From Hortaea werneckii (Eukaryota > Ascomycota > Dothideomycetes > Mycosphaerellales > Teratosphaeriaceae), in assembly GCA_037044905.1 (NCBI GenBank), contig JBAOKB010000179.1:124001-188000 (forward strand): DNA of 64,000 nt, in the 5' to 3' direction. The notes beneath the pieces are model-generated. The model had not been told where the DNA came from, did no database searches, and was given only the letters and a program-made list of their open reading frames with translations. Below, piece after piece: positions 12,101 to 22,142 of the stretch. The first letter of the stretch is position 1. Every line of letters starts with the position of its first letter. Both the position numbers and the translations under genes were made by a program.

Positions 12101-12288
12101 AGTCCCTGCAATGTCTGGCGCTCTGTCCCAAGCAGTTCCGTAGGGAGAAAGTGATCCCGTTCCGGCGTGAGGTGGTGAAGCAGTTGTTGGGATGTCTGGA
12201 TGATGGGAAGAGACGGGTGAGGGCTGAAGCGGTGCGGGCGAGGACTGCTTGGCTGGGGCTGGATGAGGGGGTTGATGAGGAGTATTAG
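9133..12288 (+). CDS. MMS19: MMS19/Met18, cytosolic iron-sulfur targeting HEAT-repeat protein
   Basis: 1051 aa in one open frame. The start is the ATG at 9133 (MSDIQLYLLEVD); the in-frame GTG at 9112 is not used as a start in fungi. MMS19 is part of the CIA targeting complex that delivers Fe-S clusters to nuclear DNA enzymes such as XPD/Rad3 and polymerases, hence its link to nucleotide excision repair and TFIIH. The N-terminal region (LESKGLKLIDLITSLEPYI, then TDGNLRAKSVGYLADVL) matches the MMS19 N-terminal domain. The remainder is repetitive helical HEAT-like sequence, ending with the C-terminal block AKSLQCLALCPKQF and RREVVKQLLGCLDD. A Ser/Thr-rich, Gly-rich loop near residues 955-985 is low complexity. 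It is divergent from SEC10. Confidence 0.9.
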   Translation: MSDIQLYLLEVDKNKPEAQSIAAQSAQKLESKGLKLIDLITSLEPYINDKTDGNLRAKSVGYLADVLSAVPPKVLSGQERRLLGDFILGRIEGDTEGIGASARALLSLEGLGKWDAETAQRVLTTFVNHANPLRQFKLQTERYSVVQLVDLLLAKYREPMKKLHESDPEFMPSFIAFFEGEKDPRNLMIIFSLLQVPMTEWDIQPNAQDLFDSVFNYFPITFKPPPDDPYGITAQDLKDRLRACIAANSDFAPHAFPQLLDKLDSTSMNTKRDVLQAIQACVLGYEAKTINLYSVTLWDALKFEILNVQEEDLAVESLKALTLLGAKLAESSEGPLNAYLRPIIKECNEHLEDAPTKQSEASGRILYSVSMGGQAVADKVVKGVVPTLFNLYNSSESITKRRGLLEVFNQILRAYVDLEDLQPGINTEAVQVHAGEGLDAMVRALLNAPKAEVSFRLTSLSGLAGLVSVRKALSDTQVDSAVDAVTDIVLHERIEGHGDIRTQAMQSLTEMAHVVPHAVRDRSVPAFMVEMPDCPTEDAVPGPVLEAFAQLSTERQVFDTVTVRLKNKYNAARHQGAPASYQRALLLGLLYAFTLGAPAREDAVILGKYYTEYAEPLVTEVSNGHRESSTLEIIGRLVNALLRPQGVHFQTNVYSKNLDWMTASSNKDNADVSLTPFTLHYYAALRPEVTDAADIVPLLQAQATLALSPASDRAYSSTVLRLLSLLVNKFANPKTMQATLEASGIEVQTLLSNNPTPQATQVAFAIVKALLIQGKTGKLAIQYLQVLLDLLATCEKDTAHRFAILLAPDEILVKENHCLVSGLYKQKVFNQTVPSLTENVRLCGGANASEPSSTSSGEMNGTKQDKKSNYLIALSGILRWLPYSVLEPALGSLIPPLLQTLDLSTPPASSPSSHQLAEESEVKRSALVIFESVLMHDPRLLEEHVSSLVGRLLGCSSGNPTHPPSTSGGKKARAGSSAAGGEGAVTVRAKSLQCLALCPKQFRREKVIPFRREVVKQLLGCLDDGKRRVRAEAVRARTAWLGLDEGVDEEY

Positions 12289-13178
12289 GCTGGATGAATG
12301 GATCGGTGGGAGTGGGAGTGAGATGGAAGCAGAAGGAAGTTAACGAGAGGAAGGTAAAGGTGACAGCTAGGAAGAAGATGTGAACGCAATAAGATGTGAA
12401 ACGATGGATTGATAGATAGCCGCATGCACTTGAATGTAGAAGAGAGGGCAAGAGAACTAGACGATAGCAATCTGCCGTCCTCGGTTCGAGATGAATGATG
12501 AATGTGGCGGAAAAAAAGACAGATTTCTATATCCCCTTCACGCCTTTCCTGTTTTCCGATCTTCTCTTACCTTTTTTGCTTGCCTCGTTGGTACCGTTTG
12601 TACACAAGCGGCCGCTCTCTGAAAAATAGGACAGTCTTAAGATATTCCTGGATATATATACATATAAATATTGGGGAAAGACAGAGAAAGGGTTCAGGTA
12701 GTCAAAGAACACTGATGATTTCAATGCAAAACAGAACGAAACATATGATTCTCACGTAAAGCTAGTAAGCCAGCAAATAATCTCCAGAGCAGCGCGTGAG
12801 AAGTAACAAAGAATCTTCATAATGTTTTACATTTCCGAAGGTGGGTGGGTCATTCTATCTATGCTACAGAGCGGTGACTGTTCAAAACGCCGAGTTCTTC
12901 TTCCCTCACCACTGTCAACCCACAGGGGCCGCCGAGTCTGTAAATGCCCATCTCAATGCAAGAAAAAGTTACTTTTCATTGCTCAAACGCTCAGAGAAAT
13001 CTCCCTCCCCCCAAGATTTCAACTCTTCACTTTGCCCCTCCTAACTGCCCCCTTGCAAAAAGCCAGCAAGAATTTTTTTACAATGTAAAACAGGCCGATT
13101 CTAACCGCCTGATCGGGTATCACATTTCTTCCACAACAACAATTGGAAAAAAAAAAAAAAAAAACAATGCACAATCAA
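12289..13178. other. Gap between convergent 3' ends of MMS19 and the RAD53-like gene
   Basis: 890 bp with short scattered open frames and no supported gene. A run of 18 A lies at 13147-13164, just beyond the kinase stop. It probably holds the 3' UTRs of both genes. Confidence 0.55.
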
Positions 13179-16100
13179 TCAAGCAGCAGCCATCTTCCCC
13201 GTCAAAACCACATGACCCTCCTCCCTCCCCCTACTGCCTCTCCTCTCACTCACCCCAGCCCTCTGTTCTCCACTCCCACCACCACCCCCACCACGACCCG
13301 ACGTACTATTCTCATGCACGACACGAAAAGGCCTCAACTCCCTCGGCCTCGACTCCTTGCCCTCCCCATGAAAAAACTCACAGACAAACTTCAGACCCGG
13401 CTTGATCCCATGGACATCACGAAAAATCTCAATCTCGTCACCCGTGAAGATCCTTCCCCAATGGAGCTCGCCACCGCGTTCAATAGGGGCGGATTTCTTC
13501 AACGGGACGCCATTGACGGCGATGCCGAGACTGGATTCCGTGTGGATCCCGCAGAAGAGGTCGGGGAGTTTGGTCCAGTCGGCGTGTTCGGGGAGTTTCT
13601 CGATGCCCTTGGCGTGGAACCAGAGCACGAGGTTGCGCTTGGCGATGCGGGTTTCGTGTTTGTCCGGGTAGATGTGGGTGTTTTGGGAGTCGCGGCCCCA
13701 GCTGCTGATGCGGTCGGTGAGGTCGAGGCGGATCGGGGTGAAGGAGTCTGGAGTAGAGGTGACGCGACCGAGACGGGGTGGGGGTTTGACGAATTCGGCG
13801 TCGGAGGGGGCGGGCGCGGGCTCGTCGGGTTCGGCGTCAGTGTCGCCGTGGTGCTCGTCATGAGATGCTTGCGCTTCTCCGTCGCGATCGGTCGTCTCTG
13901 CGCTGGCGGTCGCTGGTAGACTTGTCTCCTTGGTGTTGGTGAAGCTCGGATCAGCGAGATAGTTGTGGCCGCTGACTCTCGATGCGTATTCCAAGGTATG
14001 CGTGCTTTCATCGTTTGGATCGAAAAAGAAGCTAGGCGGCATTGGGATCTGGATTTGTCGATTGAAAGCTCGTTGTTGTGTAGGCTGCTTAGGCGTAACA
14101 TCGTCGTGCTCTCGAATCTGAGGCGTCACATTCGACTGCTGTCCGGCCGAAAAGGGACGACATTCGTCTGGGGTGTGTGGCGTGATTGGTCCGTCCGACT
14201 CCACAGACCTCGAATCGGCAGAATGTGCAGGTGAATGCATGTGCACGTCACGCAACAAAGACTCAGCACCTAACAAGCTCGGTGAAGCCATGGCACTCAA
14301 TGCAGCGAGTCGTTGAGCATGATTTGCTTGCAAAAGATTATCGTTCAACGGTCCACGATTGGCGTTTACCGAATTGTTGCCTGGCCCGGTATGCAAATTC
14401 TCGGCAGGCGCCTGCATGCCAAGACCTCCTGCATTCAAGGCGTTTGCACTGATTTCGCCGAAAAGTCTTCTGGGTTGTCCAGATGAGGAGCTGCTGTCTC
14501 TTTGAGATGCATCGTTCCCATTCTGAGCGCCACCCATCGAGAGATGGAACAATTCCGGACTCGACTCCATATCTTGTTCCTCTCGTTGAAGACGCTCTGC
14601 AAAAGCTTCCGACTTGAATCGCTTACTCTGTCCGGGATCAAAGAATCGCATACTGCCAGAATTGAAGCTCACCTCGTCGTAGTGACTATCGTGGCTTCGG
14701 CCGCTGTTAGGACCTAGCAAGTGACCCTGCTGCGCCTGCTCCTGGAGACTCAGCTGGCTTAGGTCCGGCGCCTGTTGCTGAGCATGGTCATCCGCTTCGT
14801 CTTCTTCCGCAATCACTTTCAATCCGAGCTCAGGACTGCCGGGTCCTTCCAGATGTCTGGCTCCACGCCCAACAAACCATTCATGCCTCAGACACGCCGC
14901 GGGCGACGGCCGAGTAGCAGGATCCGTATTTAGCATATCCACCAAGAGCGCCACCGCTTCATCGCCCACACCTTGTTCAACCAAATCGGTGGAATCGAGT
15001 GGAGTCATCATAATCTTTTCGAACATGCCGCGGCCGGTATTATCAGCCACGCCTTCGAACGGCGGCCGACAGCATAAGCTGAACCAGAGTACAGCACCGA
15101 AAGACCAGACGTCTACAGATTGCGAATAGCTGTGGAATTTGGTGGCCGGTGCTTGTGGACCACCCTTCCGGGGACGCTTCTGGCCTCTTCCCACGCCCGA
15201 TACGTGAGCGTCATAGTGTGGGAACACCTCCGGAGCACAATATAGTAAAGTACCACAGAAGGTCTTGAGGAAGGTATCGTTGTCGGGTACTACCTTACTC
15301 AAACCAAAGTCGGATAGCTTAACAATGAAGCGGTCTGGGTCGAGATCAGCGAGAAGAATGTTGTCCGGCTTGATATCGCGGTGGGTGATCTTCTTGGTGT
15401 GCAAATAGCTTAGCGAATCGAGAACTTGCGCTGCCATCTTTTTGCCAAGATCCTCTGAAAGCGGACCGTATTGACCCAGATAATGCTGTAGATCGCCACA
15501 AGGTACAAATTCCATGATGATGTAGAGATGATCAGCGTGGTCGTGGTAGTCGATGTACTGAACAATGTTCGGATGGCTGATGTCCTTCATGATCTGCAGC
15601 TCATTGTCCAGCTTTCGGTCCAGCACGCCGTTCTTCATGAATCTTCGCTTCTCCAGCTCCTTCGCAGCCACAAGATTGCCTTCTGCCTTTGTTGCCAGCT
15701 GGAACACAGTGGCAAACGCACCAGTTCCGATCAACCCTACAACATTGTACTTTTCGCCACCGCTCCAATGGATGCCATGCTGATTCTGTACAATCGGCGC
15801 TCTGTAAGAGCCGGCATTCGGAGTCTTCGGGTTCGGGGCTGCCAGGCGCTTAGCGTGTTCCCCTCCCCTTGCTGCTGCCACTTCTGCCTCATCCACGCGT
15901 CGCATGTAACGCTCCAATTTCTCACTGTATTCCTGCAGATGACCCTCACGAGATGGTATGCGCACAATAAACTTGACCACCTCTTCAGGTTTCGGAGACA
16001 GTATTTGAATGATGGATCCAGGGCTTAGCATCCGGGTCTGTTGTCCTAGTGCATTCTTGCCCTTCAGCAGCATGTCGTCGACCATGGTTCCGTTGGTTGA

Positions 16101-16610
16101 CATGTCTCGCAGCATCAGCACGCCGGACTCGTTTATGAAGATGCTGAAGTGCATATTGCTAACACGCTTGTAGCTGTCAGTAGCCAGGACAATATCGCAG
16201 ATGCGCATGTTGCGACCAAAGACAAAGCCGAGGGTCGGATTGACAATGTCAGCAGAGAAGCGGAGAGCGAGGTCCATAGCTTGACTACTGCCACCATCGT
16301 GATTGAGGATGAAAGTTTCCTGCTCCTCCAGTGCTGACTGTGTGAGGCCATCTTCGTAATCGCCGTAACCGTTATTCTGCAAGACGTTAAAAGGCGTACG
16401 CTCGGCAGTGTTTGCAACAATCTTGAACGCCGCTGGTGAGCATGGATGTAAGATACAGAGCACATCACTGATATCTTCCTCGGTCAGCCCGGAGTTGTTG
16501 CGTCCTAGCCTGCGTGGATCCATAGCACCCTGGGTGCATTGCTGGGTGAGCTGTGAAGGATCCTCATTCGACGGTGGCGCAGCCGAGTTGGGTCGCCAAC
16601 CTTGCGCCAT
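13179..16610 (-). CDS. RAD53: Checkpoint kinase of the Rad53/Chk2 family
   Basis: Single frame of 1143 aa from ATG at 16610. A cluster of SQ/TQ sites (Ser19, Thr22, Thr26) fits phosphorylation by Tel1/Mec1. The first FHA domain spans about 115-220, with FGR (131-133), Ser151 and STNGT (171-175). The kinase domain spans about 288-590: glycine loop GTGAFATVF, Lys317 in VAAKELE, HRDIKPDN (catalytic Asp412), DFG (434-436) and FCGTLLYCAPE. A linker of about 370 residues rich in Gln, Ser and Pro follows. Near the C-terminus a second FHA-like region (SSWGRDSQNTHIY, then WGRIFTGDEIEI) gives the FHA-kinase-FHA order typical of Rad53. It should signal DNA damage and stalled replication in the nucleus. 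The kinase insert between APEVF and DVWSFG holds a basic stretch. The symbol is assigned by architecture, so one-to-one orthology is inferred. Confidence 0.85.
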   Translation of the reverse strand: MAQGWRPNSAAPPSNEDPSQLTQQCTQGAMDPRRLGRNNSGLTEEDISDVLCILHPCSPAAFKIVANTAERTPFNVLQNNGYGDYEDGLTQSALEEQETFILNHDGGSSQAMDLALRFSADIVNPTLGFVFGRNMRICDIVLATDSYKRVSNMHFSIFINESGVLMLRDMSTNGTMVDDMLLKGKNALGQQTRMLSPGSIIQILSPKPEEVVKFIVRIPSREGHLQEYSEKLERYMRRVDEAEVAAARGGEHAKRLAAPNPKTPNAGSYRAPIVQNQHGIHWSGGEKYNVVGLIGTGAFATVFQLATKAEGNLVAAKELEKRRFMKNGVLDRKLDNELQIMKDISHPNIVQYIDYHDHADHLYIIMEFVPCGDLQHYLGQYGPLSEDLGKKMAAQVLDSLSYLHTKKITHRDIKPDNILLADLDPDRFIVKLSDFGLSKVVPDNDTFLKTFCGTLLYCAPEVFPHYDAHVSGVGRGQKRPRKGGPQAPATKFHSYSQSVDVWSFGAVLWFSLCCRPPFEGVADNTGRGMFEKIMMTPLDSTDLVEQGVGDEAVALLVDMLNTDPATRPSPAACLRHEWFVGRGARHLEGPGSPELGLKVIAEEDEADDHAQQQAPDLSQLSLQEQAQQGHLLGPNSGRSHDSHYDEVSFNSGSMRFFDPGQSKRFKSEAFAERLQREEQDMESSPELFHLSMGGAQNGNDASQRDSSSSSGQPRRLFGEISANALNAGGLGMQAPAENLHTGPGNNSVNANRGPLNDNLLQANHAQRLAALSAMASPSLLGAESLLRDVHMHSPAHSADSRSVESDGPITPHTPDECRPFSAGQQSNVTPQIREHDDVTPKQPTQQRAFNRQIQIPMPPSFFFDPNDESTHTLEYASRVSGHNYLADPSFTNTKETSLPATASAETTDRDGEAQASHDEHHGDTDAEPDEPAPAPSDAEFVKPPPRLGRVTSTPDSFTPIRLDLTDRISSWGRDSQNTHIYPDKHETRIAKRNLVLWFHAKGIEKLPEHADWTKLPDLFCGIHTESSLGIAVNGVPLKKSAPIERGGELHWGRIFTGDEIEIFRDVHGIKPGLKFVCEFFHGEGKESRPRELRPFRVVHENSTSGRGGGGGGSGEQRAGVSERRGSRGREEGHVVLTGKMAAA

Positions 16611-18545
16611 GACTGCAGTGGGCTTCAGCGAAGCTATAGATTATGTCGCAGGCAGCAGTCGTATCAAAGAGCGAGCGCCCGTATGCAGCCTATGGTGTCC
16701 AGGCAACAGGTGCCGCTAGTGCCGATCTGCCGAGCCAGAGTGAAGCGTTTTCCTCATAAATCGATCTAGAGCTGAGGCCCCAGAGACGATAGATCTGTTA
16801 GGCTGCTCTAGCTCTGGAAGGGTTGCAGCTGACGAGGTGGAATGCCACCGTCCACTCCACTCGCTGTCCAGCGACGCTTCCTGGACGGCGTGTCTTCTAC
16901 TGCTGCCTCTCCGCGACGCTAATGCAGGGGAGTCTATTTATCTACTTGTTTTTCACGGAAGCCTCTGCACTCTAGCTCCCTCTGTGTCGTATGTGACCAA
17001 GCAAGAAACCACCCAAGCTCATACAGTGAAAGACCGGTCGACCGTGTGCCTTTTTGAGCGGGCTCGTGGACAGATGGACGTCTTTTGTGTAGCGTTTCGA
17101 GGTCAAAAGAAGGGAAATGTAGAAGGACGGAGAGTGAGAATACGTTAAATGTTCGTTAGGCTCGTAGGTTCGTATGGTCGTGGGTAGAGTAGCGGCGTCA
17201 ATGGCTAGGGCCGTCTTTCGTAGATGATGGAATGCGCGCTGAAGCTACCAGGTCAGTACTTGGCTGGACGATGTATGACACTGGTAGCGGCGGCAGAGCA
17301 CTTGAAGTGAACGTAGTCACCGTCAAGAAGAATACCAATCTGATCTCGTTTCTTGAGCTTCTTGAGTCTTGATATGTCAATTAAAGTTTCGCGCTTGGGC
17401 CGCGTTTCGGTGGGGCGCCTTTTACCGGTCGCGTCGCGTGGAAGAGGGAAGCTGCAGATGAAACACCGAATCCTTCAGACATCCGATGTACATACATACT
17501 GTAGTACATAGTACATACTTGAACATGAACGCCACTTAATGTATAAGTCAAGGTGCACTGCAGGACGAAGCAGCAAACCCATGCACAATGGGTTGAAGTG
17601 GCGAAGGCTATGCTTGGGCCCTGAGGCGCGAAAGCGTTTGGAGGACGTGAAAGATGACGCGCGACCTTGACGCGTCGGTCAATCCATCAGCCTGAAGAAG
17701 AACGCCGCCTCACCAAGATGCTCTCCAATGCGGACGCGTATGTTGCGAATAACGATTTGGTAACAGTCACCTTCAAACGCTGCTAAAATGAAAAGGAAGA
17801 TGGATACCTGGCCACCATCATTCGGGCCCGATAAACCTTCCCTCAAGTTATCCTTCTGCTACCCCATCGCACATGACCAAGGAATGCTAAGACATGCAAA
17901 GACTACCATCAATAATGACCATTCACTGTGTGCCTTAAAACCACACCATGCTGCCGACTGATTTAGAAGCGCGTCATCAACCACCTGGCTTCAACAAGAA
18001 GTCACTGGTCTTCCCACCCAACCGTTTCTTCAGCAGCATCGTCTTCCGCCACAGCACTGCCTTTGTCATCGCAAGATCGCAAATCCATCATAGAAAAACG
18101 TCGCATCTACCTCGTGTAGCAAAAGAATGCCATCAGCGCTGTGCATCCCGGACGCCGCCTAACACTCACTAGGTAGGCACTACTCTATTTCCCCGTCGGC
18201 AAACTTACTGCGCATGTATACATTATTTGCACATGTCATGCACGAATGCTCCAGACTGTGACCGAACCCGAACCACCGTATCGGTCTCGGTATGTTTGCG
18301 AGCCGAAACAGGTGTCATGATTCGAGCTCACCTGGGCAAGCTCCGCAATTAGCGGGGATGCAAGACCTCGGCCACGCTGCCGTTGCATTCGTCGCAGGCA
18401 ACTCTACCGAACTCGCTCACCACATCTCCTAATAGGTATAAAGTTGACATGCGCATCTGATAGTAAGACCTAGTGGTAGGTGTTGCCTATAGTCCCCCTC
18501 TCACATATCTGTCCCGAGACGATAGGCGCTGAAGTCAACGACACG
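16611..18545. promoter_or_regulatory. 1.9 kb divergent promoter region, RAD53-like kinase / BVMO
   Basis: Long gap between two start codons pointing apart. Open frames inside (for example 16837-17148 on +) lack any recognisable domain. A GTAC/TACATAC-rich block lies at 17487-17520. An inverted repeat ACCG-TAT-CGGT lies at 18275-18285, about 260 bp before the monooxygenase ATG, and resembles a CCG/CGG zinc-cluster site. No other structure seen. Confidence 0.5.
18275..18285. promoter_or_regulatory. CCG-N3-CGG inverted repeat upstream of BVMO
   Basis: Perfect inverted repeat ACCG-TAT-CGGT. Zn2Cys6 regulators often bind such inverted CCG/CGG pairs. Function is inferred only from pattern and position about 260 bp upstream of the ATG. 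Confidence 0.3.
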
Positions 18546-20331
18546 ATGCAACGGAACCTTGGCGGCCAAACTAACGGCTCTACAAATGGCCACCTCAATG
18601 GTGATAACGACAAACACATAGAGCTCGACGCTTGCATCGTCGGCGCAGGCTTTGCTGGAGTCTACCTCCTCCATCTCCTTCGTAAAGAAGGCTTCAACGC
18701 CAAAATCATCGAAGCCGGCTCTGGCCTGGGCGGCATTTGGCATTGGAACTCCTACCCGGGAGCCAGAGTGGACAGCCCTTATCCAGTCTATGCTCTTAAC
18801 ATCCCCGAAGTCTACAATACCTGGCACTGGAGCGAGAAGTACCCGGGCGAAAAGGAGCTGAAGCGATATTTCCAGCACATTGACAACGTCCTCGATATCA
18901 GCAAAGACACATTTCTTGGATGCAAAGTCGTGGCGGCAGGTTTCGATCCTAGTGTTGACAAGTGGCGGATCGTGTGCGAGAACGGACTAAAAGTGACTGC
19001 ACGTTTTTTCTTACCATGTCTCGGTTTCGCCGCCAAGCGGTACTTCCCCGACTGGCCAGGGCTGGAGGACAAGTACAAGGGATACCTTTGCCATTCGTCT
19101 TTCTGGCCGGCAGAAGGGGTCGACATGAAAGGCAAGAAAGTCGCTGTTGTCGGGACAGGCGCCACCGGGATCCAAATTTCCCAAGAAGCTGCACGGGATG
19201 CAGCCGAGCTTACATGTTTCGTCCGGACGCCCAATCTTTGCCTGCCGATGCGACAAGGACCAGTTGACCGAGAAGAGAGCAAGAAGGACCTGCCAAGTCT
19301 GAATGAGAAGCTCGGAACAACACGATTTGGCTCCGTCGCAGGCTTCATCTACGACGATCCCAACAAGAGCGTCTTTGACGACACACCGGAGCAACGGGAA
19401 GCCACGCTCGAAGCGGCCTGGCAATACGGCGGCTTCAAGTTCCTCCACCTCTACAACGACATGCTCACCTCGCAAGCCGCCAACGATGAAATCTACCGAT
19501 TCTGGGCCAAGAAGCGCCGGGCACAGATGCAGAACCCCACAAAACGGGACCTCCTAGCCCCGGAAACCCCACCACATCCTTTCGCAGGCAAACGTCCTAG
19601 TCTGGAACAGGACTACTACGAGCAGATGGACAAGGACCACGTGACGCTCGTGAACGTCAAACAGAACCCCGTGCAGGAAGTCGTGGAGAACGGCATCATC
19701 ACCTCTGACGGCGTCCTCCACGAAGCGGACATCCTCGCCATCGCGACGGGCTTCGACAGCGTCACAGGCGGGATGAAAGAAATCGACATCACGGGTCTCG
19801 AAGGGGAGAAACTCACTGACAAGTGGAAGATGGGAACGTATACCTACCTGGGCATGTCCGTGGCGAATTTCCCTAATATGCTGTATACGTACGGTCCGCA
19901 GAGCCCGACGGCGTATGCGAACGGACCGAGTATTGTCGAGCCGCAGGACGAGTGGATTGTAGATGTTATGAAGAAGATGCGGGAGCAAGGGAAGACGCGA
20001 CTGAATCCTGAGGTCGAGGCCGAGAGGGAGTGGAAGGGGATGGTGAATACGATCCATGCGATGACGTTGCGGGATAAGGTTGATGGGTGGTATATGGGTA
20101 CGTCTGCGACTTTTCTTCTTGTTGCTTTTCTTTTTTTTGCCTCCCCCCTTCTCTCGATTAGGATGAAAATCCCTCTTGATCAATTGGCCCGCTGACAAAA
20201 TCGGTGTAATAGGGACGAACATCCCCGGCAAACCGCGCGAGGCGCTGAATTATGCCGGCGGCATCCCGTTGTATCTGAAGACGATCCGGGAAGCGATTCA
20301 GCCGGAGTGGAAGGGGTTCACGGTGACATAG
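18546..20331 (+). CDS. Baeyer-Villiger-type flavin monooxygenase
   Basis: Exons 18546-20097 and 20214-1 (i.e. 20213)-20331 give 556 aa; the intron is 20098-20212 (115 nt) with donor GTACGT and a CTGAC branch site. These enzymes insert one O atom from O2 into ketones using FAD and NADPH. The first Rossmann motif GAGFAG is at 33-38, then SGLGGIWHWNSYPGARVDSP. The BVMO fingerprint reads YKGYLCHSSFWP at 177-188, with Tyr in place of the first Phe. The second Rossmann motif is GTGATG (203-208). Splicing restores the conserved C-terminal block MGTNIPGKPREALNYAGGIP. Reading through the intron would instead end at 20195 with a hydrophobic tail. The ATG at 18546 is the first in frame; the frame also extends upstream to a GTG. 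Substrate is unknown. Confidence 0.88.
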
Positions 20332-20428
20332 GACTAGTCATGTTTCTCGAAAACGATGTGTCAACAATGACCGTTCCTGCTTCCGCCCGTTCTTGTTTTC
20401 CTTTCCCCATTTTCTCTTCCCCCCATTT

Positions 20429-20455
20429 TTTCTTTCTTTCTTTCTTTCTTTCTTT
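20429..20455. repeat. (TTTC)n microsatellite
   Basis: About six TTTC units in the 251-bp gap between the convergent BVMO and subtilisin genes. Confidence 0.85.
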
Positions 20456-20582
20456 TCTTTTTCCTTATTTCCCCCTATCTATTCTTGGATCTTTCTCGCT
20501 GAGCAGTGGAAATGCAAACGGATGATTTCGTGGATTATTAAATACAACGGCACGCGAAGGATTCAAGCTCTCCGACGCAAGT

Positions 20583-22142
20583 CTAGCTTATCCACGCAGT
20601 TAAATTATCCAAGAGGTCCAGGCCCTTCCTCACAAGACCATGTCTAGCGCTGCATATAGCAATACTGCGCAGGTACGACAGATCCTCGCTCGCCTGCGCC
20701 ATCCTCCGACACCGCATGACGCCGCGCTGGGAGTTGGCCCAGGTCCACTCACTCTCATCACTGCCACGCTTACTCACCTGCACCTCATCTCTCGCGACCT
20801 TCTCAAACCCCAACACCCCATCCCCAAAATCCCCAAAATCCTTAATACCATTATTCGCGACCCGGATCCCCGGCGTCGCAGGGCTCGCCACAGCCTGCAT
20901 CCGGACCCACTCCTTCATGAGCCCCGGATCCCCCGCCAACGTCGCATTCCCAGCCATCGCGCAGGCCACGATCCCCGTAACATGCGGGGTCGCCATACTC
21001 GTCCCGGACAAACTCTCAATCATATTCCTGCCCCCAATCCACGAACTGATAATCTCCTCCCCGGGGGCATAAACATCGACACAATCCCCGAAATTCGAGA
21101 ACGACGACTCTCGGCCCTGCATACCCACGGAACCAACGGTAATCGCCGGCCCACCCCGTCCACCGGAATCCGACGGCGACGTCCCACACGCATCGACATG
21201 CTGATTCCCCGCGGCGACCACAACATGCACGCCCGCCTCGACAGCAGCTTCCACGGCGTCCGAAATCGCCGCCACAGTCCCGCTCGCGGCCAGGGAGACC
21301 GAAATGACGGACCCCACGAACTGGTCCCCCTGTTCCCGTTTCCTACGCTCGTGCGAATTGACGATATAGTCGATCCCCGCCACGACGTTGGAGCTGTACC
21401 CGCCACCATCGGCATCCAGCGCTTTGACGCCGAAGAGGTTCGCGTTGCTGGCTACGCCGAGGATGGAGCCCGCGGCTGTCCCTGCCACGTGCGTGCCGTG
21501 GCCGTCGACGTCTTGTAGGGAGTTGTCGTAGGACCAGACCATTTCCGCGCGGTCGGAGAAGATGTTGTGCGCCGTGTACACGCCTGTGTCGAGGATGTAG
21601 ATGTCGGCGCCTTGGCCGAGGGTGGCGGAGTTGTCGGAGGCGGTGGTGGTGCCGCTGGTGACCGGGTAGGAGTAGGTGTAGTCCATGGCTTTGGCGTTGC
21701 CGTGGACGTTGGTGGAGGTGGAGATGCGTTGGAGACCCCAGGGGGCATCGGGACGGGTGGCGTAGACGGAGGAGGTTTGTCGCTGCTGGAGGGGGTGGAA
21801 TGATGATGATGAAGAAGAGACCAGGGCGTGTTGCACGTTGACGCTCGCTTCCACGCGGCGGACATCGGTCATGTTGGCCAGCAGGTCCAGACAGTGGGAT
21901 TTCATCGACGCGGCAAACCCGACAAACGCGCTGTTGTTGAAGATGTGGTGGACGTCGGCGTGGCCTTCGTGGAGGGCCAGGCGCTCCAATACATCGGCCA
22001 CTCGCGGCGGTGTCGGGTTCGACTTGTCGATGATGACGACGTGTTCGGCGCCGCCGGACTCGTGGGGTTCGACGGGGGCGGCGAAGGTCAAGGGCCAGAA
22101 GAGGAGGCAGGCGAAGATGAGCAGTTTGATTAGGTCCTCCAT
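20583..22142 (-). CDS. Secreted subtilisin-like serine protease (S8A, proteinase K type)
   Basis: 519 aa from the ATG at 22142; the frame continues upstream to a GTG that is not a likely start. Residues 1-22 form a signal peptide ending FAAP. An I9-type propeptide (EHVVIIDK to about residue 107) is followed by a Ser-rich linker. The catalytic triad is Asp185 (YILDTGV), His215 (DGHGTHVAG) and Ser382 (GTSMATPH), with oxyanion Asn313 (AAGNQ). The enzyme should be exported and self-processed, then digest extracellular protein. The C-terminus is uncertain: GTGAGTAAG at 20777-20769 is a good donor, and joining it to the acceptor at 20665 would remove about 113 nt and end the protein at 20644 with DEVQYCYMQR. 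The unspliced frame adds a basic 60-residue tail without family support. It is convergent with the BVMO. Confidence 0.88.
   Translation of the reverse strand: MEDLIKLLIFACLLFWPLTFAAPVEPHESGGAEHVVIIDKSNPTPPRVADVLERLALHEGHADVHHIFNNSAFVGFAASMKSHCLDLLANMTDVRRVEASVNVQHALVSSSSSSFHPLQQRQTSSVYATRPDAPWGLQRISTSTNVHGNAKAMDYTYSYPVTSGTTTASDNSATLGQGADIYILDTGVYTAHNIFSDRAEMVWSYDNSLQDVDGHGTHVAGTAAGSILGVASNANLFGVKALDADGGGYSSNVVAGIDYIVNSHERRKREQGDQFVGSVISVSLAASGTVAAISDAVEAAVEAGVHVVVAAGNQHVDACGTSPSDSGGRGGPAITVGSVGMQGRESSFSNFGDCVDVYAPGEEIISSWIGGRNMIESLSGTSMATPHVTGIVACAMAGNATLAGDPGLMKEWVRMQAVASPATPGIRVANNGIKDFGDFGDGVLGFEKVARDEVQVSKRGSDESEWTWANSQRGVMRCRRMAQASEDLSYLRSIAICSARHGLVRKGLDLLDNLTAWIS

Noticed and set aside
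13143..13919. 258-codon open frame on + strand
   Set aside because: Antisense to the FHA2 end of the Rad53-like kinase; Gly/Val-rich shadow frame.
20640..21518. 292-codon open frame on + strand
   Set aside because: Lies antisense to the subtilisin gene, whose signal peptide, propeptide and catalytic triad are clear; the + frame is Arg/Pro/His-rich without a domain.
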